From Apiotrichum sp. Y4204 (Eukaryota > Basidiomycota > Tremellomycetes > Trichosporonales > Trichosporonaceae): DNA of 64,000 bases. The notes below the pieces were generated by a model that was given only the letters and a program-made list of their open reading frames with translations, had not been told where the DNA came from and did no database searches. The translations under genes were made by a program, and so were the position numbers. Of the stretch, positions 22,252 to 32,830 are shown piece after piece; position 1 is the stretch's first letter, and each line of letters begins with the position of its first letter. The stretch covers positions 39,370 through 103,369 of the forward strand of contig JAMYHL010000108.1 in assembly GCA_025531455.1 (NCBI GenBank). The letters run 5' to 3'.

Positions 22252-23748
22252 TGCGAGAGCTCGATTGAGGGGTGGCAGCATGGGGCAAGATGGACAGTCT
22301 GACGGCAATGTTCGTCGTTGATATATCTTCTAGATTGTCTGTCGCACGTTAACGGACTGGGACAACAAATGGCCCGGGTCTTGGACATTAGCCGTCCGGG
22401 GGCTTGGATCACCCGGACGTTGCCGGTGGGCAACAACGTCACGCGATGGGTGATCGTGAGAGTGTGTTGACGTCATTAACTGGTGAAGACAATCTGAAAC
22501 ATCCATACCTCCCAATGCGACTCGAAACAAACGAAAACCCGCCGATCACGATCGCCCCCAGAGGGATCAGCATGCTTGTTTCCGTGATGCATCTCATTTT
22601 GGAGGCGGAGGGGGGAGGGGGGACAATCCTGTTTCCGTTCCTGTCCCAGACAATCCTTCGCTGCATTGTCGACTCAGATCCGACAAGATGACTTGCCTCA
22701 GGCACAGTGCGCTCCTTGTCATCACCGTTTCCAGTGCACACGTTTACTGCTCAGGGCGTGGGGAGGTTAGGTTATACGCGACCATGCGCAGATGTCATCG
22801 AAGCGCGCGAGCTGGACATGAATGTGATGGGGTTCTTCAGAGATACAGTCCAGAACCTCGAATGCCGTGGGCAAGGAACAAAGATATGGACGATCGGCAG
22901 GGGACGCAGATCCCTTAGGGAGGGGCCAGAACGTCAAACCTCACCACGGTCGAAACCAATGATGACTGGACTGGGGAATGGGATCAGCGGGATCGGCGAT
23001 CTGCTTCGACGGCTGGTGCGCAGTGCATGTCGTTCCACTACAGATGATAAGCACGTAAGCCACAATGTCAGAACCACAATGTCGCTCACGTCGCTCACTT
23101 TGGTCCACTCCTCTTGAACCTCTCACAGACTAGAAAAAGCAAGTGCTCGCACGCTGAGTCGAACAGCGGTCGGGTCGGAAGCCGGCGGACAGTGCGCCAC
23201 AACGACCAGTGATAACCACCTACACTATACGAGCCACGGCCCGGGCTCAGCGGGCGGCGATCGATCTCCGTGCGAAAAACAGCGACGAGCAAAGGCCGTC
23301 GTCGACAGGAAAAGAGGTTCACACCTCCGGTTCGACTACATCGCAGGCAGTGATTTGGACATGCGTGGAGGAGACAAGAGCACGCGCACACTGTGGTGCA
23401 CACCCTGTGCCTCGACCCCCGAGGCTCGGGCATCTGAAATGACATGAGATTCCTCGGTCTTCACCGATGCCGAAGGCCCGGAGCGCCCGGAGTACCCGGA
23501 GCCGAAGCCGCGCGCGGTATGAACTGCGCGTGCCGGGCATGCCAGGAATGTGTTTGCACATTTACGTAACAGTTCAACCATGACTGTTGACGGGGAACAA
23601 CAAGGCCATTGTGCGCGACGCACGACGCGAGGACAAGAAAGCATCGAGCGCATCGACATGTTGATCCATTGCTCCACCTGTCCCTTCATCAGACCGTCCA
23701 CTTGATGAGTTGTTCTCCCAACCCATCGCCGACAAAGCAGTCAACAGC
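22252..23748. other. Intergenic, 1.5 kb
   Basis: Divergent region between the benzoylformate decarboxylase-like gene and a rightward membrane-protein gene. Short open frames on both strands show no motifs. A G-rich tract (GGAGGCGGAGGGGGGAGGGG) lies near 22602-22622. Confidence 0.5.
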
Positions 23749-25074
23749 ATGAGTCTCATACGCGCGAGTTTCTTCTTTGCGGTCGCGTTCGTCGAGTTCC
23801 GCTCGGTGTTCATCTCTGGTGAGTAGGCGCACAGCAGCAACTGTCGGGGAGACGAGTGACCCGCGCTCGGAACTCAAAAGGCTGCGCAGCGCTTAGCCAA
23901 GCGGTACTCACCTTGACGTACTGTGATACCCCGACGCTCGGCGTTTGTTGCTATTGAGGGGCATCTGTGATCAATAATCTAAGCGGCGGCATTTCACCTA
24001 ACCTGTGTCGACGTCTCCTCGCTCCATGATATTCCCCGAGGCTAACTTAATTCTCTAGCACTCTCCAGTTCAGGATTCAAAGAGGCAGGGCCCATAATCG
24101 CCACCTCCCGGTGCTTCCAGCAGCTTGGCTTTACAAGCTATCCGTTTCTTGGCCAATATCTCGACCAGCTCAACTGCACGCTCAATGCTACGTTCCTTGC
24201 TGGCGGCAATGGGTCACGTGAGGGGTACCTCCAGCTGTCGGTCTTCGGCGCCCTCCTTCTGTCTTCGGTCACGATCGGCGTTTATGAGTCTTTCCGTCCG
24301 GTGCACAAGCGCAGTAACCCCATCGCCGGCCTTCTTGCTCGCTCGGCGTCTCTCTTCCTCCTCGCTGGCCAGCGGTTCACCGCCGGGTTTACGACGCCGT
24401 TGCAGCTAGTCTTCACGACATGGTCGACCGCAAATGGTAGCGTCCCCAACAACCCTGGCCTTCTTATTCCCGCAGCCGAGGACATTTGGAGCACTCTTTG
24501 CGCCTGCACGCTGGGATACCTGCTTCCGACGGCATACATGCTGTGGTACAAGGGCATGGACTACCAATCGCTGTCCATCTGGCAACCTTTCCCGGTGTAC
24601 ATCCTCGCGTTCAACCTCGTGCTCCCACCACTTATCCGCAAGGTGCTCCTCCCCCGCCTGCCGTTCTCGCGCAACCAGTCACGCCTGATTGCGATAGTCC
24701 TCATCGCGCTGCAGTGCACCATCGTGTCCGGTGCTGCGCACTGGCAGCTCCTCGCGCACAGTCTGTTTGTGGAAAAGGGCGTCGACATTCGCGACGTCTT
24801 TCTCCTCCGCGCGCAGCCTGCGGCAGTGGCATCAACGTTTGCGCATGCTGCCCATTTGCTCTTCACAATCGACTTTGCGGCTGTGCTTGTGACGGGGATG
24901 GCGCTCGTGCTCCCCTCCCTAGGTGGCGGCGTGCCGGGTGTTATTCGCAACACCATCTCCTTTGCGCTGATGACACTCTCCGCCGGACCCGGTGCGGCCC
25001 TCATCATCACCTGGGCGTATGCCGAGATCGCCCGCCAGGGACAGGCTGCGCAAACTGAATTCAAGGATAAGTAG
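23749..25074 (+). CDS. Polytopic membrane protein of unknown function, about 361 aa
   Basis: Exon 1 (23749-23818) starts MSLIRASFFFAVAFVEF and joins in frame, over a 240-base intron with an ACTTAATTCTCTAG end, to a long exon 24059-25074. About seven to eight hydrophobic helices can be seen, for example LSVFGALLLSSVTIGVY, FPVYILAFNLVLPPLI, LIAIVLIALQCTIVSGAA and IDFAAVLVTGMALVLP. An extracytosolic loop after helix 1 carries two N-glycosylation sequons (NCT, NAT). The tail TEFKDK is short. The first intron is longer than usual, so an extra small exon could have been missed. No family recognised. Confidence 0.65.
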
Positions 25075-26252
25075 TAGGGCACGTAGTGTGGACCACATGA
25101 ATGATATGTGGCAGTGGAGTGTGTGGAGCGGGGAGAAGGACTGCACAGCTTAATTTTCGGCCCAGAGGACCTCATACCGCATCGTCCTACCACTTACATC
25201 CAGCCCATGGACGTCATGCAATGAAAGCTCCACCTATTCTCCGGTGGGCGTGGACGACTGTGCCCGTGGGCAGTTCCTAGTTTGGGTCCCCGGCGGCGAT
25301 CGACAGCCCATCAGACGCCACATTCCGTGCTGACGTGCATGGGCACGCATGGAATCTGAATTCGCTGTACATATGGACATTCCATTCGGCAGGCTCAGAG
25401 ACAAGCACTCCACCCGTCCGCAGCGCTCCCGCGTCCATCGCACAGTATAGTTGCTTGCCAAAGACGAAAATGCTGATGTGTGACGGCATTTCTTCTATTC
25501 TGTTTCTAACTCTGGCCCTGGGGTGCCACCCGCGCATTCACTGTCGGGAGCGTGCACTACGCACTACGACATATGGGCACCATCGAAATTCCACCAATGG
25601 CGTTGCTGAAACTTTCAGAATGCTCGTGCAACCGCACGACACTGATGAAAGGGGACTGTGTTCAAGGACCTCTCACTACAGTGCTCAAGTGATTGGCCGC
25701 TCCGCTGGATGATTCAAATTACGATTTTATGTACGGGAGTCATCGGTACTGATTTCATTGCTACTGATTTGGTCAACAGGGCACCAGCGACATCAGAAAA
25801 GTTCTTCATCTGAACGTACCGTATAGCAGGCGTTACTGACGACGTGTTTTGGGGTCTAGACTTATGTGTAGGGTGTTGGTCCCTGGACATGTGTCCGCGC
25901 ACTCCTCGCGCAACGGCGCTAGTAACCCGTCCGAACCCCAATTGTATGATGCCGAGCCGGAGTATTGCCTCTACAATTGGTGGCGTGCTTAGCAGCCGCG
26001 GTGATGAGGGCCTAGTGTGTGGCTCGTTATATGTGCCGATTGGGCATGGCGTGCAAGTTGCTGAGGCATCTTGTTCCTGCATCAATCAGCACCTGAAAGT
26101 TTGTCGGTGCAGAACAATTCCATGAGGGGCAGGAGATGTAGTTCATTGGGCACACAGTCTGTAAGACCGCCACAGGCTACTTCGAAAGCACTTAAAAGAT
26201 GGAGCATTGCTGCTAGGCATCTCTCTGCTCAGGCCCCACCAAGACACCCAAA
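25075..26252. other. Intergenic, 1.2 kb
   Basis: No gene that I can support. A 123-codon minus-strand frame (25714-26085) lacks any recognisable feature. The last part is the promoter of the CVNH gene. Confidence 0.5.
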
Positions 26253-27105
26253 ATGGCACACTTCTTCCGCCTAGTGCTGCTCTCAGTACTCGCCGCTATC
26301 TGTGTTCAGGCGAGCACGCCTGAGGTGGTCAATCAAAGGATGGCGAACGAGCTCACCGCCAAGGCCCAGCCGTTGTGGGACGATTCGACGTCACAAGTCT
26401 TCGAAACGCACTATCCGAACGCGTACCAAATTGGCTCCAATGCGCGCGCTTTGCAGCACAAGGCTCCGCTACCCCGTCCGCGATCTGTAATCCGCTGTAC
26501 GTTGAAGCCAGAGGCGGGGCTGACGACAGGCCCACCAGGAGGCTGTAACGAAACGTTCTGGGCGGACATTGAAAAACGCAAGCTACGCAAACGCCAGGCG
26601 GCACCGTCGGCGCAGATTACTACGCTTCCGTAAGTGACAGGTAAGAGATTGTTCATCTCTGATAGCGCAGTACACGCTCCCAGAACTTTCAGCTCACCTG
26701 CACTGATATTACTTGGTCGTTTACGGGAACGTCTTCTCGCTTGTCTGCGCGGTGTCTGGACCAGACGGGAGTTTATCAATCGACAAGTGTCCTGATCGAT
26801 ACCTGCATGTACGTGGTAGCCAAGAAGTGCAGTGCTGATGCTCAGAGCCAACAACAAGGGGACGATGGAGTGCAGTCTGCCATTGAACTACTTCTGGGGC
26901 ACTACCTGTCGCCAGTGCAGGATGACCGGATACGTCATGACATGTCAGTGCAGAATGGACAGCAATACTGCTTGGTATCGCTCGTCCAATCTTGATGTGT
27001 GTGAGTTACGCTTTTTTCTTTGATGAGGGGCTCAAGCTCACTGTACTAGCGGGTTGTTTTGGCAACAATGACGGAAAGCTGTACTGCACGAACAACAAGC
27101 CGTAG
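26253..27105 (+). CDS. Secreted cyanovirin-N homology (CVNH) domain protein with Kex2-type site
   Basis: Four exons (26253-26629, 26671-26808, 26846-27000, 27050-27105) join to 726 bases, 241 residues. It starts with a signal peptide (HFFRLVLLSVLAAICVQAS), then a propeptide-like stretch of about 95 residues ending in a dibasic KLRKR|QAAP, a likely Kex2 cleavage site. The mature part reads FQLTCTDITWSFTGT, LSARCLDQTGVYQS, VLIDTCIANNKGTMEC, and later SNLDVSGCFGNNDGKLYC. This twofold pattern of C..T/S..L.A.C and L....GN.DG.L.C is that of CVNH lectins, which bind mannose-rich glycans in cyanobacteria and some fungi. It has more Cys than cyanovirin (an inserted CRQCRMTGYVMTCQC stretch), suggesting extra disulphides. 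Sugar binding is inferred from the family only. Confidence 0.72.
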
Positions 27106-27720
27106 ACATGGGTTCTTTTTCATGTGTCTCAACAGGTGAACCCAATTCATGCTCGACCCATCTGTGCAGCCGCCGACGTGGCGGATCGTTAAGTGCGAAG
27201 ATGGGTAGCGTGGCCTTGAGAATTAGATTTGACCGATAGAGTATGTATGCCTCACTTGAAGTAGAGCTTTGTTTGAGTAGCCACACCTTTCTTTGTGTTC
27301 CAACTTGCCATTCCACACCAGGACCGCAATCTCCCCTTCTGCACACTCAGGAAAGGACCTCTCCGGGTCTTGTAACATCACCTCCCTTCGCACCGCTAAC
27401 TCCATTCGGCGCTATAATTCCGGACTGTGCGGAGATCTGGAGAGCCTGGACCGGCCCGAGTGGAGCTTGTCCCCGTGTCACTAGATCGGTTTGCGCATGT
27501 CACTTGTCCGAAAGTGTGGCAAGTCAGGGGCAGAGGGATCACTCGTGTGGTACACATCTGTGGCAAAAGCCAGCATTCGGGGCCCAGCACGATGTCGTCA
27601 TTTAATACCTGTATCCACAAGGCTAGAATCGGCCGACGTTTGGGTTGGATGCCAGTCTGGACGATTGATCAACTAACAAACGTTCCGAGGTAACCAGAAG
27701 TCAATGGCCATTGGAGCAAT

Positions 27721-27745
27721 CCCCCCCCCCCCCCCCCGACCCCCC
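27721..27745. repeat. Poly(C) tract
   Basis: Seventeen consecutive C followed by GA and a second run of six C. Non-coding. Lengths of such runs are error-prone in assemblies. Confidence 0.9.
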
Positions 27746-28625
27746 CTGGCGTTTCGCAAAGTGGCACAAATCTCCGAACCAAACCTTGTCTGATAAGGAA
27801 ACTGGCCGGAAAATGAGGGATCTGACAATGAGCAAACACGGCCCGCAGAGGTACTTTATGCAGTACTCGTACAGATCCCCCTTGCAAGGATACCGAGAAT
27901 GGCAGGCGTGTTCTGGACCAACACGAGCAATCCTGCACTGTCCATCGGGTCATTAGCCGGCGATCCACATCTGACACGAACGTGTTCCACATTTATGCTT
28001 CGGGCTTTGTAGCCAAATGAGGTGCTTTGGCATACACAGAAATTTTAGGCTGGCGAGACCTGAGCGGCGCAGGGATATCCTGTCTCATTGCGCTCATATT
28101 ATATCATCTGATGTGGTGAGCGTTTCAGGGCGTAGCAGGAAGCGCATAGACCTATCAACACAAAGGTCCAGGGTGAAAGCCGATTCCGCAAACCCGACAG
28201 ATGCAACAGAATCCACGCGCTGCCGCGGTCCGACGGTCCGACCGTGTCAGGTAATACAGGCAAAGGGCCGTCCTTTGTTTCAGCTAACGCGAGGCGAGCG
28301 ATCCAAGTGTTCAGGTGGCGGTAGATCCAGGTCATGACGGGTGTGAACATGTGTCCGTGGAGTGGCACCGCGGTACGACGACAGCCGAGAGCATCTCGGA
28401 AGTCAAGCACGCTTGAGCAGCACATGCAATGGGTGACCCTCGCCCTCCACGGCCCGAAACCTCATTTCAGCACATTGACACCTGACTACTTCACGCGTTC
28501 CTCAAACCTTTGACCGTTGAATTGTCTGGATCCGGAGCGCTGGAGCATATGGTTCTCCGTCGAACTGGCGACCAACCAGTTGTTGCTGACCTGTTCGGTA
28601 GGGGTGCGAGAGAACAGCACCAAAG

Positions 28626-28633
28626 TATATAAG
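28626..28633 (+). promoter_or_regulatory. TATA box of the CAP-domain gene
   Basis: TATATAAG lies 107 bases before the ATG of the CAP-domain gene, a plausible core promoter. It is followed by a short leader. Confidence 0.5.
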
Positions 28634-28739
28634 TCCTGCTGTGAAGAATATGTTGGGCCATTCGACAACGCCCGCACGGCACCTCTTCTTCCATCCCACT
28701 ACCATACGCTGAGCGTAGCCGACACTCCTTTCCTTCAAC

Positions 28740-30089
28740 ATGTCTCTCGCTCTCTTTGGTTCGATCGCCGCTACGGCTCCCATGGTTTACGCCATTCCCA
28801 TGGTCGACTCCGACTTTGGATCGTGGTCTGGGACTTGGAGCAGCAAGCAAACTAGCACCAACAACAGCCCTTGGTCCTTCCCCAACTGGCCCATGCAGAC
28901 CAACAAGAAGCCGGACACTTGGGGCGACTGGGGGAAGTGGCCGAGCTGGCCCCCTAGCTGGCCCACTGGCTGGCCCAGCCGTCCCCCCACCGGGACGACA
29001 CCCAGCACCGAGACCAGCACCGAGACCAACACCGAGACCAACACCGAGACCAACACTGAGACCAACACCGAGACCAACACTGAGACGGGCACCGACACCA
29101 ACACCAACACTGACACCTCCACCTCTATCTCCACCAGCACCAATCGATGCTCCACCGTTTCGCAGACCTCGCCGCCTCAGACCTCCGCCGAGCCCCAGCC
29201 TACTGCCGAGCCCCAGCCTACTGCCGAGCCCCAGCCTACTGCCGAGCCCCAGCCTACTGCCGAGCCCCAGCCTACTGCCGAGCCCCAGCCTACTGCTCAG
29301 CCCCAGCCGGAGCAGCCGAACCCTCAGCCCTCGGGCAACGGCCCTCAGCCCCTCGCCGTCACTAGCTGGTCGGATTACACACCAAAGGTCGTTCCCGAGG
29401 GTAGTGTCGGTACCAACCCAGACAACATCCCAGCCAGCGACCCTCTCGCGCAGCTCATCCTTCAGCGCCACAACGACTGGCGTGCCACCTTTGGTATGTA
29501 GTTTGTCCGGCGGGCTATTACTCACTCGCTCCAGACCGCAAGCCCCTTTCGTGGGACGACAAGCTCGCAAACGCCGGAGTCACCAACGCCAAGCACTGCC
29601 AGTTCAGGCACTACATGAGCGACTGGAGAGGCCTGGTCTACGGCGAGAACATCATGGGCTGGCTCGGCGAGAACATGCCCTTGAACGTGCAGGCCAGTGT
29701 TGACTTCTGGATGGCTGAAGGCCGTAGGTGTTTTTGAAAGACCGGCAAGGCCCTGCACAACTGACAGTACCGCAGGCCACTTCGACTTTGGCAGCCAGCG
29801 ATCCACGGGTCCCCAAACTGGCCACTTCGAGATTGTAAGTCACGAATGTGACGGCAGATCTGACTTGCAGGTTCTGAACAGCGGCTACACCCACGTTGGC
29901 TGTGGCTGGCATGCCGACTGCGGCAGGCCGGGCGGTCTCTACTGTAAGTCGGCAGCATTCTTGCAGACTGGGAGCACAGCTGACATACTAGGCGAGTACA
30001 GCTTCGGCGGTGCCGGCAATGGTGGCAAGAAGGAGGCCATCCCCGACGCCCATGTCGACTGGAACAAGTACAAGTACGCCCACCTCTAA
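28740..30089 (+). CDS. Secreted CAP/PR-1 (SCP) domain protein with repetitive linkers, 390 aa
   Basis: Five exons (28740-29493, 29535-29723, 29776-29834, 29871-29943, 29992-30089) join to 1173 bases. A signal peptide (MSLALFGSIAATAPMVYA) is followed by a Trp-rich section (PSWPPSWPTGWPS), a Thr/Glu/Asn repeat (TETN units), a Thr/Ser stretch and six AEPQPT units. The C-terminal CAP domain has the marks of the family: LQRHNDWRATF, WDDKLANAGVTNAKHC, YGENIMGWLGEN and GYTHVGCGWHADC. The His and Glu residues that form the CAP cavity (HC and GENI) are present. Fungal relatives such as yeast Pry proteins bind and export sterols and fatty acids (family knowledge). The linker resembles a wall-spanning or flexible spacer. 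No GPI signal at the end (KYKYAHL). Confidence 0.88.
29003..29094 (+). repeat. 12-bp coding minisatellite (TETN units)
   Basis: ACCGAGACCAAC-type units, several exact and others differing by a silent C/T, coding Thr-Glu-Thr-Asn in the CAP protein linker. Confidence 0.8.
29187..29294 (+). repeat. 18-bp coding minisatellite, six exact copies (AEPQPT)
   Basis: Six identical copies of an 18-base unit starting GCCGAGCCCCAG, coding Ala-Glu-Pro-Gln-Pro-Thr, then one variant (TAQPQP). Perfect identity suggests recent expansion or active homogenisation. Because 18 is a multiple of three, length changes would keep the frame. Confidence 0.9.
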
Positions 30090-30332
30090 ACGTAACGATG
30101 CGCGAGTGCGCTCAACAATGCGCGCGGTGCGCTTCTTGTTAAGTTCCAACACAACGTTCCACGAGGCCTCTCTGGTTAGAGGTCATTGCAGTTTTTCCTA
30201 TGCATAATCACTGTCCTTTTTTCGTATTCAAGACAATCAGTATGAAGCAATGAGCGGTGAGACGTGGGTAAGTATCGCAATACCTCAAAGCAGCCATTCA
30301 TCTACTCGTACAGACCATGTCACGTAGTTCAG

Positions 30333-31207
30333 TTATATGCTGGAGTTGACCTTGATCGCCTGTCCAGTGATGGAGCCGTTCTCGCACAGAGCGACTGCAA
30401 GTTAGCTCCAGCTCGAGAAGACGTCAGGCACTGCTCACCATAAGTACGGGCAACGTCGTCAATGTCGGAAATCTGCTTCAAGGTGTTCTTGTTGCGGACG
30501 GCGTCCTTCTTCTCCTCCGTGAACCCTTGGCTCCACTCGGTGAGCATCATGCCAGGTGCGACAGCGTTGACGCGCACGTTCGGCGCACATGCGCTCGCGA
30601 GGCACTTGGCAAGGTGAATCGCACCAGCCTTGGTGACCGCTGTGAGAGTTAGAAGTGACCATAGCATACATGATTCAGCACTCACAGTACGCCATGCTGG
30701 AGCCGCTCGGTGCGAGGCCCGCAGCGCTAGAGCTGATGATGAAGCTGCCCTTGTTCTTCTTGAGCTCGTCCTCGCACGCCTGCATGAGCCAGAGGTGGGA
30801 CATGATGTTGGAGGTATGGCACTGGTTCCAGTCCTCGTCCGAGACGGCGTCTGCAAAGGTCAGCATTGTGCACTGCCAGCCCACTCCTACCGTTACCACT
30901 CACTCAGGTCGCTGAAGGCGCCAAACTTTGTCCAGCCGGCGTTGGAGATCACAATGTCGAGGCCGCCCAAACCCTTCTTGGCCTCCTCGACAATTTGCTT
31001 GATGCCCTCACGGGAGAAGGCATCGCCCTGGGCGAGGACGTGGCCGGAGCCCTGCAGCGTCTTGAGCGTCTCCTCGGCGCGCGGAAGGGACGACGCGTAG
31101 TTGATGCAGAGGACGACACCGCGCTCAGAGAGCATCTTGGCGATCACGGCGCCGAGGCCGCGGGAGCCACCGGTGATGAGGGCACGCTTTCCTTGAAGAG
31201 AGGGCAT
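30333..31207 (-). CDS. Short-chain dehydrogenase/reductase (classical SDR), 243 aa
   Basis: Four exons (31207-30904, 30850-30686, 30639-30439, 30394-30333) join to 732 bases. The nucleotide-binding motif is ALITGGSRGLGAVIA, the NAG motif VISNAGW, and the catalytic Ser-Tyr-Lys appears as SFIISSSAAG and MAYSVTKAG, with the Tyr codon just before an intron. VRVNAVAPG follows, as expected. The N-terminal pattern suggests NADP(H) preference (Arg in the glycine-rich loop), an inference. The size is normal. It is transcribed toward the CAP gene. The substrate is unknown; 3-oxoacyl-ACP reductase-like or sugar/alcohol dehydrogenase are possible. A TATTTAAA on the minus strand lies about 70 bases before the start. 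Confidence 0.9.
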
Positions 31208-31914
31208 AGTTGAGCGATGGGCAGTGATACAGTTAAAAGTCGTGGGCAAACCGAGCACCGTTGCTGGTCTGTGCCGTTTAAATAGTCCATGACGTTCAGC
31301 GTGCTTGATGTCACCTAGGATGTCGACTTGGATTATCCGGACAAACCAATCCATGTGGAATGGGTGGCTGAACCAAATGCACCAACACGCCAGAGACTGA
31401 CTGTAGTGCAGTGCCGCCGGCTCACATGGGCTTCACAAGGTCGCCGATGCGGCCCAAGCAACCCACTCGAAGCGACGCGACGGCAAGGACGTGTTAGGCT
31501 CACGCCGACTGTTGACATGTCAGTAAAACTACGAGTAGCCAAGCAGAGTTGTAGATACAGGGGATTTCTTATCTTGATCGTGAGACCGCGGTAACATCAT
31601 TGAATGCCGCGGAGATAGACAGAACGATCAGGGAACAACGTGCCCACTGCGCCACCAGCCAGGGAGCCAAGGCCAGGCCAACTGCAACTTTAAGAACGCC
31701 GCAGGAGCATCCAGACGACGTGGCCGTGGGCTGCAGGCCCGGTCTGCGTTGCCGCTGTAGGCACTGCGCTCTTCGCTGCTGAGACATTCGAAGTCTGCAT
31801 ATGTTCCAACTGGGTAGCTAAGATGACTAACGCCCCCACACACGCGTGGTACGAGCCGAGGAAGAATAAAGTGTGGCTGACTGCAACAGCGTCGAACCGC
31901 TTAAACCTTGGCAT
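31208..31914. other. Intergenic, 0.7 kb
   Basis: Contains the SDR promoter and the 3' end of the next leftward gene. Short open frames only, none supported. Confidence 0.5.
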
Positions 31915-32745
31915 CTACGCACCGTACCAAAGGTCAGTCTGAGCCCCGTCCTGGAAGCCGTAGTCCATGTTGTAGTACGGGGGGTCGCTCCAGGGCTGGT
32001 TGCTGTTGTTACGCTCCTTCTGGAACCAGTAGTGAGGGTTCTTGGGGCTCTTGACGCACTTGGAGAGGTTTCCCATGCATTTTGTGGCGACCTTGGGGAG
32101 GGGAATGGACTTGGCGCGAATGTCGGGGTTCTTGATTTCGCAGCGGTTGGCGGTCATGAACATCTCGTCAGCTTCGCCGCCGTATGGGCTGTGGATCCAG
32201 CCCCAAAGGGAGAGGCAGACGCCGGGCGGACAGGGCGGCAGACCGGGGGAAATGTCGTACTCGACGGCGCGAAGCCACGGCGAGTTGGCAACGGTGCTCA
32301 CAACCATAAAATCCTGTGTGCGAATCGTCCCCTCGTCCGAGCTCCACGCGGTGGCAATGGCGGTGCCGCGCAAGTCCTTTGTCTGCTCCAGCGGCGTGTT
32401 ATGGTAGTCGTTGCGGTGCAGCGCGCCGGACGGCGCGGTGTTTTGGTCGGTGAAGTGGCACGCGCGGAAGGGCGCCTGCGTGTGCTTGCCGTACGGGGTG
32501 ATGTTGCCGTGGCACACAAGCTGCGCCTTGAGGCCACCGACAGATGGGAACTCAAGCAAGGTTTTCGGGCTGTGGGGGTCAGAGACGGAGTTGCTATATG
32601 TTGCAGACGCAGCGAACTCAACTCGGGGGAACGTTCTTGGATTCGTGGAACCACTACTCGTCGAACCTGAGCTATGAGAGAGGTGCAATGCCCTTCCACA
32701 TGACTCAAACGTGACGACATGATATACAGACCAAAGTAAATACAT
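31915..32745 (-). CDS. Hypothetical, possibly secreted protein, about 276 aa
   Basis: A single open frame with coding-like composition. The start at MYLLWSVYHV (32745) gives a short hydrophobic N-terminus that could be a weak signal peptide or anchor. The body is rich in Pro, Trp, Tyr, Asn and Cys, with notable blocks VCHGNITPYGK, CPPGVCLSLWGWIHSPYGG, DEMFMTANRC and WSDPPYYNMDYGFQDG. The six or more Cys suggest disulphides in an extracytosolic protein. No family recognised. Its start lies only about 85 bases from the 3' end of the upstream transporter gene on the same strand. Confidence 0.55.
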   Translation of the reverse strand: MYLLWSVYHVVTFESCGRALHLSHSSGSTSSGSTNPRTFPRVEFAASATYSNSVSDPHSPKTLLEFPSVGGLKAQLVCHGNITPYGKHTQAPFRACHFTDQNTAPSGALHRNDYHNTPLEQTKDLRGTAIATAWSSDEGTIRTQDFMVVSTVANSPWLRAVEYDISPGLPPCPPGVCLSLWGWIHSPYGGEADEMFMTANRCEIKNPDIRAKSIPLPKVATKCMGNLSKCVKSPKNPHYWFQKERNNSNQPWSDPPYYNMDYGFQDGAQTDLWYGA

Positions 32746-32830
32746 CACTACTGTCAATCAGAGGTTGATATGTATTTCAGTTACAGCTATATGATAAGAT
32801 AACAGTGGTTCTCTGACAACGCGCACTCGT

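Larger units (their letters stand above)
27106..28739. other. Intergenic, 1.6 kb, with poly(C) tract and TATA box
   Basis: No gene seen. It contains a 17-base C run (27721-27737) and, close to the next gene, a TATATAAG. Short open frames show no motifs. Confidence 0.5.

Noticed and set aside
25714..26085. 123-codon minus-strand frame
   Set aside because: No recognisable feature, and no partner exon.
28756..29703. 315-codon frame through the CAP gene
   Set aside because: Second-frame reading kept open by the repeats; the real frame has signal peptide and CAP motifs.
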